Numbered from the stretch's first letter, positions 20,638-32,757 are shown. The stretch is 64,000 bases of DNA from Solanum dulcamara (GCF_947179165.1 NC_077244.1:15386949-15450948), one strand, 5' to 3'. Made by a program: numbers and translations. The notes: generated from the letters alone by a model not told the origin.

Positions 20638-23115
20638 TGTCACGATCCAATTCCATAGGACATGATTGGTGCCCGAGTTGGTCACATATACGTACCCTTA
20701 TCCCCACTTAGCGTGTTAGAAGAATAAACAAAAGTATAAAAAAAGGGTCTCTAGAGAGAGCATGAGAACATATATAGCACAAGATGGATGTTAAGGCCAT
20801 CACGGAATACAAAGCCCAAAATATATATACATAACCCACATCACACATCTACAAACCTCTACAGAATGATAGCCTAGTCATATGATGGGACAAGGTCCCG
20901 TCGTACCCTTAACCAATATGTACAAATGTACAACATAAATGTTAGTACCAAAATAGGGCTCCGAACAAAGAAGGACTGCCAACCAACAACGTGGATGTCC
21001 TAAGCAAGAAGATCAGCAAACCGAGCATCTGTACCCGCGGGCATGTAATGCAGCCCCCGAAGAAAGAGGGTCAGTACGGACAATGTACCGAATATGTAAA
21101 GCATGGACTGTAATAGGTAAAGTCATTACCAAAACAGAAGGTGCAAAAATGAGCAAAATATCCAGAATATCAAAATGCTTTTCTTAACCACAAATAATGT
21201 ATGCAGAAAAACATATGACATATCCTGTCCCATTATGGAAATCAGTGAAAAAATCATGGTCGCCACCCCGTCACTCGTGCTACAGCACATAATAACTCCA
21301 GAGTAGGGAATATCTTCATAAAATATTATATCATATCAGATGGTCATATCATATCATATCATATCATATGTGTACATAGCATATTATAACTCCACAAATC
21401 AAACCCATGTACAGAGCATACCTGGCCTCTCACGTTGGGTCACAACGAATGATGTAGAAAAGTACGCACAATAACAAAACCTGACCCGGACTCAGTGAAG
21501 GAAGCATTGAAGCATCCACGAGTGGAGTAGTGAGAAACTAAATGCACTTTAAATCATTTTTGAGACTCGATGGAGTTAACAAAATGAGCTATTATTCAAA
21601 AATCAAGACAAGAGTCATATCAAGTACCTTTTGAATATCACTATGAGTTTTATCCAAATAAAACTTTTGGAATCATATACACGTATCTAGGCATGATAAA
21701 ATATCCTTTGGAAAATCAAGAAGTTGGCCATCCTAGCGGCTCTACGAATAGGAACTTCCTTGGAATCATATAAAAGTCATATATTTGTTTCATAAAACCA
21801 TGCCAAAAAGGAAGATTAGCTTTATATACTTATGTCAAAACATGCCAAGAGAAAGAACTGTTAGCTTTACATACTTATGCCAAAGACATGCCAAAAGAAG
21901 GAACGGTTTGCTTTACATACCTCATATGGATTACTCCTAATACGTTCGCCTCGCCGTCTATTGAACCTATTTAACATGAAAGTAATACTATGGTTAATGA
22001 CCTTTCACTTTCTAATTCCAACTCTACAACCAAGTCTCCATAGAGCTCATTTCCTTATCCATTTCCCTCGACTAGTTCATTACTAGTTCCTAAGTTACCG
22101 AAAATTGAGTCGCATCTCTCTTATAACTTCAACATCCCCAAGATTTTAACTCGGCCAAAATACCAATAACCATACAAACAACAACAAACAGCAGCATATA
22201 TATAAATAAATCACTTCAACATTACCCAATACAACTCCAAACAACTAGCTCCGAACTACGATACCAAAATAGAGTTCTTAGACTTTATTTCATAAAATCT
22301 TTTACAATACGAAATGGAGGGTCCTGTGGATGCAAGCATAAGCACCCACACCCCGTTTTGAGAAATTTCCAGATGCAACACGCAATTAAACCACCCCTAA
22401 CCTGCAGTACCACAACAACAACACACTACTCGACTTCGATTTACCTACTACGACTTCAATTTAGGTTGTTTCTAAAGTCAAGCATCGTTATACACTTTTT
22501 CCACTTACAACCTCACTTAAGACATATAATATACCCCATAGAAACATTAAAAACTTCAATTTGAAAGGAAAAGTCTTACCTTTCCCGAAACTCACCAAAA
22601 CTCGCCTCGGAAGCTCTTCTAGCGCGACTGAAACTTCGTGGTTGTTTGTTGTCAATTTAGGGCTGCTCCAAACTATATATTTATATTAATAACACCTTCA
22701 TACCTTCTTGTTATACCCCATATAATTAATTCAAGGAGAGGAATCAGAGAACTTACCTTTTTCTCCTCCCAAAACCGTAGCTCTTTCTCTCTTTAGCTTA
22801 AGATTTCTCTTCACTTCTTCTTTCTAGAATTTTCTGCTGATAAGGATGACTTATGAGATAAGGATGGAAATAAAAAGTCATAAACATACATATATAGGCT
22901 ACTTTAGGGGGTGACACGTGTCAACCCCTAAGTTATTTGATAGCTTTATAGCTTTGATAGAGTTATAGCTTATCCGTCTCACATGGTAACTTCTAAGAAG
23001 CTTAAGAACCTTTGAAGAAACTTAAGAAGTTTAAGAAGCTTAAAAATCTTTCAAGAACTCAAAAACCTCTCAAGGTACAAAAGTCTTTCAAGATACAAAA
23101 GTACGGGGTATAACA
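20638..23115 (-). mobile_element. LARD LTR3 (5' LTR of the array, with U3 deletion)
   Basis: This LTR is 2478 bp, running from TGTTATACCCC (23115) to GGATCGTGACA (20638). Against LTR1 it has lost about 400 bp at 22933, between CAACCCCTAAG and TTATTTGATAG. The lost part carries most of the CACGTG-type word cluster and the region up to the LTR start block. One perfect 12-bp palindrome, TGACACGTGTCA, remains at 22912-22923. A short local duplication (TTTGATAG...TTTGATAG) marks the deletion junction. Overall it is more diverged from LTR1 and LTR2 than they are from each other. Confidence 0.85.
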
Positions 23116-23120
23116 GTTAT
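23116..23120. repeat. LARD target duplication, right (GTTAT)
   Basis: This GTTAT is identical to 9848-9852. The host LTR sequence resumes immediately after it. Confidence 0.85.
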
Positions 23121-23306
23121 GACAAAAATTAACTTTTCAAGCTTCAAAAGCTCCAAAGCAGGGAAAGAGGCCTAAAACTCAAATGAACAATCAGGAAACC
23201 GAATAATTATTGTCAGTAATTCATAAATGACTTGGTATCTCTATAGAAATGCTCAAAATGATGGAATGAATGCATTAATTCAAAAATAACATGGAGGGTC
23301 ATTACA
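23121..23306 (-). mobile_element. LTR A, 5' part (continuation)
   Basis: On the minus strand this is the first 190 bp or so of the LTR that continues at 9852. It ends at + strand GGGTCATTACA, the complement of TGTAATGACCC. It aligns with 44911-45096. Confidence 0.8.
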
Positions 23307-23517
23307 TTTGTATTTTTGGATTCGTTAAACAAAGGATACATTTGACCAAAAGTTAACTATAAAGAAAATTTAATCAAAAAGTATAACAAGTATTAAATGC
23401 AAAATATTTTTAAAATTAGAAGGATAAATTTCTTATGTTTCCTTAAAATTATTAGAAAGAATACAACATATGAAACTCAAACGTGTTAGTTGTTAAAATA
23501 ATTTTTTGAGTCTTTAT
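23307..23517. other. Short non-LTR spacer (duplicated at 45097-45316)
   Basis: This AT-rich stretch begins TTTGTATTTTTGGATT and recurs, about 90% alike by eye, at 45097. I see no gene in it. It separates two LTRs in opposite orientation. Confidence 0.6.
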
Positions 23518-25303
23518 TGTAATCACCTACTAGGTCATTTTTTTCATTTATACGTATTTTGGCATTTAGAGCTTTTCTATAATGACCCTAAGTCATTTAT
23601 GACTTGCTGGGACTGACAGTTTGGTCACTAAGTTGTTCGTTTTATTTTTATGCAAGTTTCTGTATGTTGAAATCTTTGAGTTTAAATGGATGAATTTGGT
23701 CGAAACTTCATGAAGATGACCTCAGAATGGAATTTTGATGATTCTGTTAGCTTCAAAGCAATAAGTTTGGTCTAGTAAGACCTTTCATTTGGATTCTAGG
23801 GCTCCTGGACTTATTTCGAGCAACCTTGTGGCTTGTGGGTAAAATAGGGCCTTGGGTGTGAGGTCTACTTATTTTAGAGATGACCTCCATTGGATGTTTT
23901 GACATCTCTGTTGAGTCTGCAATATTGAATTTTGTGGTGTAGCATAGTTCGTTTGCATGCACAAATTTTGAATTAATCTCGAGTACCCCATAAAAGAATC
24001 TTCTAACTTGGTGTTATAGCTAATTCAACAACATTCGGTGCACTTCAATTTGTTATTTGCATTCACGGGCTTGGAGTTGCATTTCCAGAGACCAAGGAGT
24101 TTGGCTATCACATTCACAAGCCCTAAGCCACATTTTTAGAGGTCAAGGAAGCTGACCTTCTGTGTTCGCGAGCTTGGCACCTCATTCTCAGAGTAATGGG
24201 AGACCGACTCTTCATGTTCATGGATTGGGCCCTGTGTTCACGAAGGTCATTTGACTGATCCCTTAATTAAAGATGATTCCAAAAAATTTGTTCATTCTCC
24301 TAACTTCAAGCATTGATATTTTGAGTTTTAAAGCTCTGATTGAGCTAGTTTTTGGCTTTAATTTCTTAGTTAAGTTGGTTCTTACTACATTATCTGCATT
24401 CATATGCATTGTTTATCACCAGTGTAATTAGTTGTTGTTTTCTCTTACCAGTCTTATGAGGGTTCAGTTGGGTTATATTTGCTTCTTGTACCTTTCAATC
24501 TTATGGGGGTCGGGTTGGGTTAGGTTATTATTTGATTATATTCGTCTATTCTTGTGTTTTACTGATAGTTGGTTAGGTGTGTGACTTCAACTTTTCGTGA
24601 TGTTGGTCCTCCCAGACTTGGTTAGTTTACCTCCATAGTATGACTCTGTTGTAAGTAGGTGTTTGGGTTCGTACCTCTAGGTATGTTCTTTGACTCAGTC
24701 TCTTACTCTGTGTATCCTTTTTCATCATTCTTTTTGCCTATACTATCATGCTTTATGCTCTTGTTAGATACTCATATTGTACTTTTCTTATTTACTTGTT
24801 ATTTATACTTGCTTTATCTATGAAGCTCAGTCGCCCTTTGCCTACTGAGTACCGCTTTTTATTACTCATACTACACTTCTGTACCCTACATATCATAGTA
24901 CGACTTCTCTCCGTTGATTTGAATCTCGTACGGACTATCTTTTGAGATTTTGAGACTAGGGTGAGCTCTTGATGTTGGGAGTTTTCGATCTCCCTTTATA
25001 GTGGCTAGGACTAGTCTTTACTTACTTTTGGAGATAGTTTTGTACTTGTTATATTATCTTTGCAAAGCCTTGTACTTATATTTTGACTAGATGCTCGACT
25101 ATTGACTAATGCCAGGTCTTGGGATAGTCTTGTTGTATATATTTCTTAATATTCCTCTTTATCTTTGTTGTTATTTGTCTCTTGCTTCTCTTGTTTATCT
25201 TACGTGTGATAGTCCGTTGCTTCTGGTTTCAGGCTATGGGTTAAGCTTACCTACTGGTGGGAGTAGTAGGTGCCATTATGATATGAGAAATCAGGTCATG
25301 ACA
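23518..25303 (+). mobile_element. gypsy LTR on + strand (copy A)
   Basis: This 1786-bp LTR starts TGTAATCACC and ends TCAGGTCATGACA, with no primer site after it, so it is a detached or solo LTR. No clear target duplication flanks it. It faces LTR A head to head across 211 bp. A cluster of TTCACG/TTCGCGA-type words lies at 24050-24245. The paralogous copy is 45317-47038. The short open frame at 25109-25468 runs out of the LTR end and is not a gene. Confidence 0.75.
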
Positions 25304-25516
25304 TATATCATATATGTGTTCCACTTTTGTAATGAGGGTATATCAGCTCTAAATGGCAAAGTTGCGGGGTATATAACCTTTTCTCTATTTTTTATGCTGC
25401 AGAAAAAGATACATAAATTTATAAATTGGTTTTGTCAATACAGTAAAAATCTATCAAACATGATATAAACGATGTTTTTTATTTGAGTGAAAAATAAATA
25501 GTAACCAAATAGTATA

Positions 25517-25735
25517 CTCTCTCCATTTTAATTTATTTGTATAGTTCTCACTTGACACATTGTTAAAAAATTGAAGAGATTTTTGAATCTTGTGTTGTTA
25601 AAATTAAAGTTGTGTAGAATGTACCAAAATGCCTAATCTTGTCGTCTTAAATATTAAAAATTATTCAAAAATAGAAAAAAGAAACATTCTTTTTAAATTA
25701 AAAAAAGTAAAATAAATAAATCAAAATGAAACACG
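25517..25735. mobile_element. Stowaway-like MITE (copy A)
   Basis: Terminal inverted repeats of the CTCTCTCCATTTTAATTTATTTG type lie at the left, with a decayed mirror at the right (AAATCAAAATGAAACACG). TA flanks both sides. The length of about 219 bp and AT-rich core fit Stowaway. The paralog is 47250-47486. Confidence 0.75.
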
Positions 25736-25772
25736 TATTATTTAGCAAAAATCCTATGATGTGTTTACATAT

Positions 25773-27582
25773 TGTCATGACCCTGACCCACCATGACTGA
25801 CATCCACACTAATCTTCCTGTAGGAGAATAAATTACTAACCCAAAACTTAACCACTTTAAAACATTTAAGGCCGAACTCATTAAATAGACCACCAGACAA
25901 TAGTTTAAAACAAAACAAAAGCTTGAATTCCCATAGACTCAATCAGTTAACAAAAATCATTGCGGAAATTAACTACTAGAATTTAAAAGTCATTATACCA
26001 AAACTCTAAATAATCAAGAATGGGGACGCAACTCCAAAATATCGAAATCATAAGTTGATAGTCTTTGGTGTAAGTGTCTGAAAAAATGGACAAAGAGATT
26101 GAGAAGAATACATGGTAGCCCGGAAGAATAGTGCACCCTTTGATTCTAGTGGTCAAGCGCCCCTTAACCGAGGTGTCGTATTAGCTACCTAAATATGCAC
26201 TGTATTCAACAAGACAAGAAAAAGTACAGAATCAGCACACAACCACTGTGTAATGGTAGGATCCACAGTCAGTTCCAAAACATGAATTAAACAAACAACT
26301 ACAACATAGTAAAACAGGTCCACACGTAAACGAACAACCATAATGTAATACAGATTCCCAATCTCAATATCCTAAATCAACCCAAATGCATGAAACATGT
26401 TCCACATAATCACAAAATGCACATTCCCAATCCTCTCATCGAACCAACTAACAAATTGTTAGTATATCAGTGCGATACCCGAGCCAACTATTGATGAATC
26501 ATACCAGGCGTGGTACCCGAGTCAAGCATTAGTATTCTGTACTGGCATGGCACCCAAGACAATCATATAACTATCTGTACCAGGCATGATATACAAATCA
26601 ACCATTAATCACAACCAACATGTACAATCACACTTGAAATCACAAGTAAATAAATAGGTTCTTTGCATAAGATTATCAACATGGAGCCATTTCACATTTA
26701 GCCTTTTAGTTTCCTTTACATGCAATGCACAACTAATACTACAAAGTACTAGACATACATACATACCTAATTTTGAAACACACAAACCATCATCTACCTC
26801 GAATCAAGCCTTGAAACTCCTAAAGAACCCGAGCTTTGCTTTCTGAAATGACTTGGCTTGTTCTTGGTTAAAAACAATAAATAAAAATATACAAAAAATC
26901 AATGACAATGGCCTAATTAAGACCTTATTATACTCAAATCCGAACCCTAGACCAATTCATGATCATTCTATCTCAACCAGGGTTTTTCACCATTAAATCA
27001 AGTCAAAACCCTTCCCCAAGGGCAATATTCTAGATTAAAAAAACTTTAGAATCAATTTTACCAAATTGGGGAGTAATTAACTAACCTTTATTGATAAATA
27101 AGATGAAAAATTGATGGTTTTCTCCCTAAGCCACCCTTACATCTCCCCTAAATAAAATAGCCAAGTAATTACCCATTTTTGGATTGTGCACTAAAATCTC
27201 AAAACTACCACTATAGCGCCTGAGTATCTTGCTGTAGCGATTGAATGCACATACTGCTATACTAGTGTGACGCCCACTATATAGGTTTGCACAGGATTAG
27301 AGACTCAAAAACTTTCACGCCAAATTTAATTCTGGATGCTTTACTTACCCAAATTCAATTTTTGAAAGCCCTATGGGCTCCTTAATTTCTTGGCTATTAG
27401 GAAAACCAATACATACTTAGAAATCATCCCCAATCCATTATCGGATTATCCTAGTCTTCACATCACTCAGATTTTGTCTGAGATCATCCTTGCCTAAAAT
27501 TTTCAAGTCACTTTCCAAAATATTTTCTAGACAAATACTTTCACCATTGGTCTGCCCATAATGACAATAACAAGTCATTACA
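25773..27582 (-). mobile_element. Second gypsy-family LTR (LTR C, copy A)
   Basis: On the minus strand the LTR starts TGTAATGACTTG at 27582 and ends GGTCATGACA at 25773 (1810 bp). It is the 3' LTR of the element whose integrase end lies at 27583-28020. Region 26455-26600 contains several GTACCCGAG-type repeats (GCGATACCCGAGCC, GTGGTACCCGAGTC). A CTATAGCG-type word cluster lies at 27205-27275. Confidence 0.75.
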
Positions 27583-28020
27583 ATAGATATCAATTTACTC
27601 ATATCTTGTCCCCGAGTGATCAAATAAGAAAAAGAGTAGTACCTGAATCCTCAAATAAGTGAGAGTACTTGTCCCACATGTCACTCTCGATCTCCCAATA
27701 GCCTCCTTAATTAGACGATGCTTCCACTGAACCTTTACCGATTTGACCTCTTTTGTACTCAACTTTCGGACATCCTAATCAAGAATCACAATTAGCTCCA
27801 TTTCGTATGGTAGATCCTTTTTTAATAATCCTGAGTCCTACTTGATGATATAGTCTCCATTCCCATGGTACTTCTTAAGAATAGACACATGAGAAATTGG
27901 GTGAACTCCAAACAAGTTGGGTGGTAGTGCTAACATATAAGCCACTAGCCTAATACTATTAAGAATTTCAAACAGACCAATGTAGCGAGGGCTAAGCTTA
28001 CTCTTTTTACCAAATCTCAT
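27583..28020 (-). pseudogene. gypsy integrase C-terminus and chromodomain end (copy A)
   Basis: The minus strand reads KLSPRYIGLFEILN, then LALPPNLFGVHPISHVSIL-KYHG-GDYIIK (28000-27838), the classic end of the Tekay integrase. A chromodomain-like VQWKH...HLFEDSGT stretch then runs down to about 27620. Integrase inserts the cDNA, and the chromodomain guides it to heterochromatin. The fragment is truncated upstream at 28020 by the next LTR, whereas the paralog at 49379-50229 continues. Confidence 0.8.
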
Positions 28021-28278
28021 GACTCCAGCCCGTATCCCAAAACTATTAGTAATGGGATAAAGGGTAGAAAACTAAATCAAAATTAAACAGATAATAGAAA
28101 TTACAAATGAAGGAGTGGAAGCAAGCCAAAACTATATACATATAAAAATCCCTCCCAGAATCTGGAAGTCACAAGTTCGGAGCTACTACAAAAATGAATA
28201 CAAGTCCCAAAATTGGACCACAGAAACAAGACTTGTCTCCAAATTGCAAAAGACTAGTCATAATATACACATAATGAG
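28021..28278 (-). mobile_element. gypsy LTR Y, first part (before the inserted solo LTR)
   Basis: This matches 7445-7700 of LTR A. The LTR terminus is missing, so it begins inside the LTR at CCCGTATCCCA. It continues at 31172. Confidence 0.7.
28274..28278. repeat. Target duplication ATGAG, left
   Basis: ATGAG precedes TGTTGACACTC and recurs at 31167-31171 after GGGGTATAACA. Confidence 0.8.
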
Positions 28279-31166
28279 TGTTGACACTCAAGTTTGACCC
28301 TTCTTTCTTCAAATTATATTTTATTTGAGCTTCTAAGTTAATAATTATTTTATCATTATTTCTGATTATATTTACAATTTGTTACTATTATTTTTATTAT
28401 TATTATTGTTAATTTTATGACCGACATTTTTTTATATATAGTAATAAAGTTACCTTTTAAACTTTCTATCGTCGTCATCTTATTTCAAATTTCTTACTTA
28501 TTAAAGTAGATATAAGTCAATATTTTGGTAAATTATTAGCGAAAAGTTATAATATTAGAATTTTATTTTCTACATACTAATTACGTGTTGCATAAGTTAC
28601 CAAATTAGAAGCTCGAAAGAATTAATTCGAAGAAGGAAAAGACCCATATTATTAAGCCAATTGGGCTACCAAATTTGGCCGAAAGGATTAAATTTTGTAA
28701 TCATCAGCAACCTATATTTTACACCCAAAATGAGCCCAAATTCATTCCACTTTTCAGCCCAACCAAAACTAATTTGCTTCCCTAAATTTATCATTCTCTC
28801 TCTTCCTCAATTGTTGCTTTCACGCCATGTAACATCAATAGAAGAGCGCTTCATCTTCATTTTGGGATAAAGCTTGACCTCTTCATCGATTTCCTGCAGC
28901 AAATTCACCTTGAAATCTGGGGATTTTGAAAAAAGCTTTTGATATAAACTCTTTGGGAAGAATAGGCAAGGGTATTATCTTTGCTCCTTTCCAATTTTAC
29001 TTTCTTTCTTGCCATTTTTGGCTTATGTTCCTGCACCATCTGCCTTTGTTTGTCATCCATTGAAAGTGGATTCAAATGTTTCAAATTCAAACAACCAATT
29101 TACATTCAAATGACCAAAAAATCCCGCCCAATGTTTCAAGGAGAAACGCCCTATTTTGTCACTATAAATATCAGCTTTGGCATTCATTTTTGGGACCATG
29201 CTTTTCTATCTTCACAACACCTTTAACCATTGTTCTTTTGTCCTAAATATCGTCTTTGCATTCTCTTTGGATCTAGATTGAAACACTGTTTTCAAGCTTG
29301 CTCAAGTTCGTCATTGTTTGAACATAGATCTTCGACCAAAGCACCCGTTTACCGCTCCGTAACAGGTGATACTCGCCTCCTATGTTTTCTGTATTTCTAA
29401 CTAGGTGATATATAAATGTTCTCTTCTATTTCGAGAAGGTCTTGTATAGATAATAATTTTTGCCTAGCTACGCTATTATAAAACTCTCACTTCCCTTCAC
29501 ATTTGGATTGCTTGAATTTAATGAATGACTGGATCAGATAGTTACATGAAATCAGTTTGTTGTTCCAAGTTAATTTTCATTTGGTGATTGACAACTTACG
29601 TTTTTTGGGCAAACGCATGTAATAAAGGATGAATATTAACTTTCTTAGGCAGCTGATGTATACTTCTCAAGTAGGAATATGTTTTAATGCAGTTTTGTAT
29701 TGTCTTGCTTAGTTAAAGAATATGCTACAAGTTATGTTCTTTGCATTATTGCGCTTTATCTCTCTCTATATAAATCTAATACATATAACTTGGGTTTAAG
29801 TCTCTTTTCTTTCTCTGTTAGCATCCTCTATTCTATTCTCTGCTGGTAGAAATGGGTGTATGAATTTATTCCTTTTCATCTTAAATATTTAGTATTGACT
29901 ATGTAAAAGTCAATGTTAAAGGATCATGGTCTGAAAATTAAATTTCTTTATAGTTTAAATCTATTAAAGTTGGAAATTAATTTTGTGCCTAAAAGGCATG
30001 TATGGTTGTCTCATGCTTGATTTCTTCTAGTTTAGTTCATAGGTCTTCAATGTATCTTGTCCGATGCTTTCATATTTTGCGGCGTGGCTTTATTTGGATG
30101 TATCTACTTTTGTTCACTATTATTTAAGGTCGATTCGTCTTGATTCAAGACTCTCGCCGAAAATCGAGTCTTTTAGACTTGATATTACGACCATACCTGC
30201 ATATGGAATTGCATCACAAAGTCTTAGGATGTTCTTGGCAGCCAAAAAGAAACAAGCAGACTTGTCTAGGCTCGCTGCTCACCTATTCTCTTCGTTTCAG
30301 TTCTATTGTCCGTCTTCTCTGTCTATTTTCTTTACGACTTGTTTGATTTATGTGATTTTGTTCTTTTAGTTATAGTTCATTGTTTTAGTATGGGAGACTG
30401 ACTTAATTTTAGAATCACCTAATATCCTTATCCTTGTTATAATTAGTTACTCATCTTATATAATAGTAGCTTTTTATTACGAAAACCTTTTAAGATGGAA
30501 CCAACTTTTGGTTCTAGCTCAAATTTATTTTTTTGGAATATGCTAATTTCCATGAGCAAAAAAAATCAAAATTTTATTTTATTTTTTTAGACATAAATTT
30601 TGGGCTAATAAAACTGTTTTTAAGTAAATGATTTTATTTTATTTTTTTAAAAAAGTCCCACCATGCTATTGAAATGCAAGAGAGTTTTTCCCCCAGAAGT
30701 TAGAATGTTTTCCAACTTGTTTACTTAGTTATTTGATCTTTTAGCACCTTTTCCTTAAAAGCTTTTGCCATTCTGCTGCAAATCCAAGAGTTCTTTCAAG
30801 TTTAAGATATTCTAGTGATTTCAAGGTAAAAATAAATGTTTTCTAACTAATTTTTTTGAGTTCTTTTTAATCTCTTAATCCTCATATTTTACTTTAGCTA
30901 ATTAACCTAAGTTTGGTCGGTATTCATTTTTAACAAATCTTAAAGGATGCTAACCCCTTTCCTTTAGGATAACTAAAACTCTTACGTAGAATCACATAAG
31001 TTAAGTAGACCACCAACTGGAGTTTATTTTAGCATTTTTAGTTAATTATTTAGGTGTCCTAATTTATCTTAAAAATAATTAGATGGTGACTCCTTAAGTT
31101 AAATAATTTAGGAATCACCAATATGTTGTACACTATATTTGACGCAAGTTAAAATGGGGTATAACA
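28279..31166. mobile_element. Solo LTR, Tat/Ogre-like, 2.9 kb
   Basis: This 2888-bp insertion begins TGTTGACACTC, ends GGGGTATAACA and is flanked by a perfect 5-bp duplication ATGAG, inside LTR Y. No primer site, purine tract or protein similarity is seen, so it reads as one long LTR left by LTR-LTR recombination. The GGTGACTCC...GGAATCACC stretch and the ACGCAAGTTAAAATGGGG end resemble long LTRs of the Tat/Ogre lineage as I know them; that lineage call is inference. A TATAAATA box at about 29163 would be the LTR promoter. Open frames at 28661-30369 are chance. Confidence 0.7.
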
Positions 31167-31171
31167 ATGAG
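31167..31171. repeat. Target duplication ATGAG, right
   Basis: This repeats 28274-28278. The LTR Y sequence resumes with ATGGGTAAATG. Confidence 0.8.
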
Positions 31172-32757
31172 ATGGGTAAATGTAGGATGCCATGTGCTCA
31201 CCCTCGCCTCCGGATCAGATTGCAACAGGCTCTAACTCAATGCTAGTAGCTGGTGCTTGGACCTGGATCACGAAAACAAATGTAGAGTATAGTATGAGTA
31301 TCAAAACAATAAATACCCCATAGACATCATATGCCGACTAAGTAGTAAAAGTAAAAGTAACGTGAAAGGCTAGAATTCAACACAACAATAGACAGGGCAG
31401 AAATCTAACTGGGATGCACAAGTGTGTACTAAAAAACAAAGAAAGAGAAAACAACTAGCTAGTTCCAATCAGATTCCCATAAGCTCAGCTGGTACACTCA
31501 TACGCAGGTTTAAGTAAAACCCGAATGGCTCCCATAAGCTTGAGAGGTGCACAAAAAGGTTAAGATCAATAAAGAGAACATGAAGATGTTTCAAAGATTA
31601 CTACTACCTTCCACGGACTTGAACCAAACCAACTGAGTGCCTAAAATTTATCGTAGTAATCTTTGAAATATCATCAAGTTCCTTTGAACCAAAGCAAGGA
31701 AAACAAAATCAAGGACTTTAACTGATATTGGAGTAGCCACGGACTCAAACCAAGGCTAAGGATAATAATGGACTCAAACCAAGAATTTAAGTGGCCAACG
31801 ACTCGAACCAAGGCTAGATATAGCGATGAACATGAACCAAAGCTGCTGATAGCGACTCCAACTTCTGCTATAAATAGTGGTGGACTCTAACCATGACTAA
31901 AGATTGCCTAGGACTTAAATCGAGGCTAAAAATACTAAGGCATGGGCTTGAATCTTACCTGGTGGAGTGAATTAGGGACTTGCACCACTTATGGAGGCCA
32001 GTCGATTAGATTTAGGATTAGAAGCCAACCAAGCTTCATGAGAAGAACCCCAAGTCGAGTGCCATAAGATTAAATCACTCTAAGCACGAACCAAATCCAA
32101 CCAGAATGGACGAGCAACATCAAACTAAGAACCAAGTGCACCAAAATTGACAGAATGAGGGAATTATAGGTATATGGTTCCAAGAGCTGAGTTACTGCCT
32201 AACTTAGGACCAATCTATCATACTCAAGTCTTCTCTATTAGTCTACAGGTAGCTAAGCCATCTAATGCGATGTTATAGAATTTCTAAGGTCTAATGGATC
32301 CAAAGTATGCAAGTCTATGGCAATCACTACTCTAAGCCTAGAATAAGAACAAACATGCTTCTAACATTACACATAAGCCACAGTTAAGGTACATCACAAG
32401 GTATGGATGATCAACTAACACAACTAACAGCTTTCATTGCCTGAAATACCGAAAATAGCCCAACACATGGATTCTACGAACTAAGCATAATCAAGTACCA
32501 ATTCACCCTGAAATTCACATAAATCAACATATAATTACCTAATCATGATCAGTCTAAGGAGAGGGAAGTCATAACCTACCGTAAGGCTGACTGCACGCAC
32601 TCCAAATCAAGTTGCCGAAGTTTTTCCTTTTCGTACGACCTCGAAATATTATCAAGCTACAAAAAAATAGAATCACAATGTTATTACAGTTGTTTGGACA
32701 ATAAAATTACTACAAATAGAGACAAACCAATTTTGTAGTCTAAAATGAGAATATGGG
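31172..32757 (-). mobile_element. gypsy LTR Y, second part
   Basis: This continues LTR Y from the interrupted site. It aligns with 7700-9260 of LTR A and stops abruptly at GAGAATATGGG, where LTR X starts with TGTCATGACCCG. The 5' third of this LTR is therefore missing. Confidence 0.7.

Larger units (their letters stand above)
9853..23115 (-). mobile_element. Three-LTR tandem array of a LARD-like non-autonomous retrotransposon
   Basis: The order, read on +, is LTR (9853-12717), internal (12718-15260), LTR (15261-18085), internal (18086-20637), LTR (20638-23115). The element is transcribed on the minus strand. LTR termini are TGTTACACCCC...GGATCGTGACA. A primer site complementary to initiator-Met tRNA and a purine tract bound each internal region. 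The internal regions have no gag or pol similarity. One 5-bp duplication (GTTAT) flanks the whole array, so it arose from one insertion followed by unequal recombination between LTRs, or from insertion of a multimeric cDNA. Confidence 0.85.

Noticed and set aside
23518..25303. Autonomous gypsy element starting at this + LTR
   Set aside because: No primer site or internal region follows 25303. The next sequence is a spacer and a MITE.
30064..30369. 101-codon + frame in the 2.9-kb solo LTR
   Set aside because: There are no motifs, a second frame overlaps it, and it lies inside a sequence with LTR termini and target duplication.
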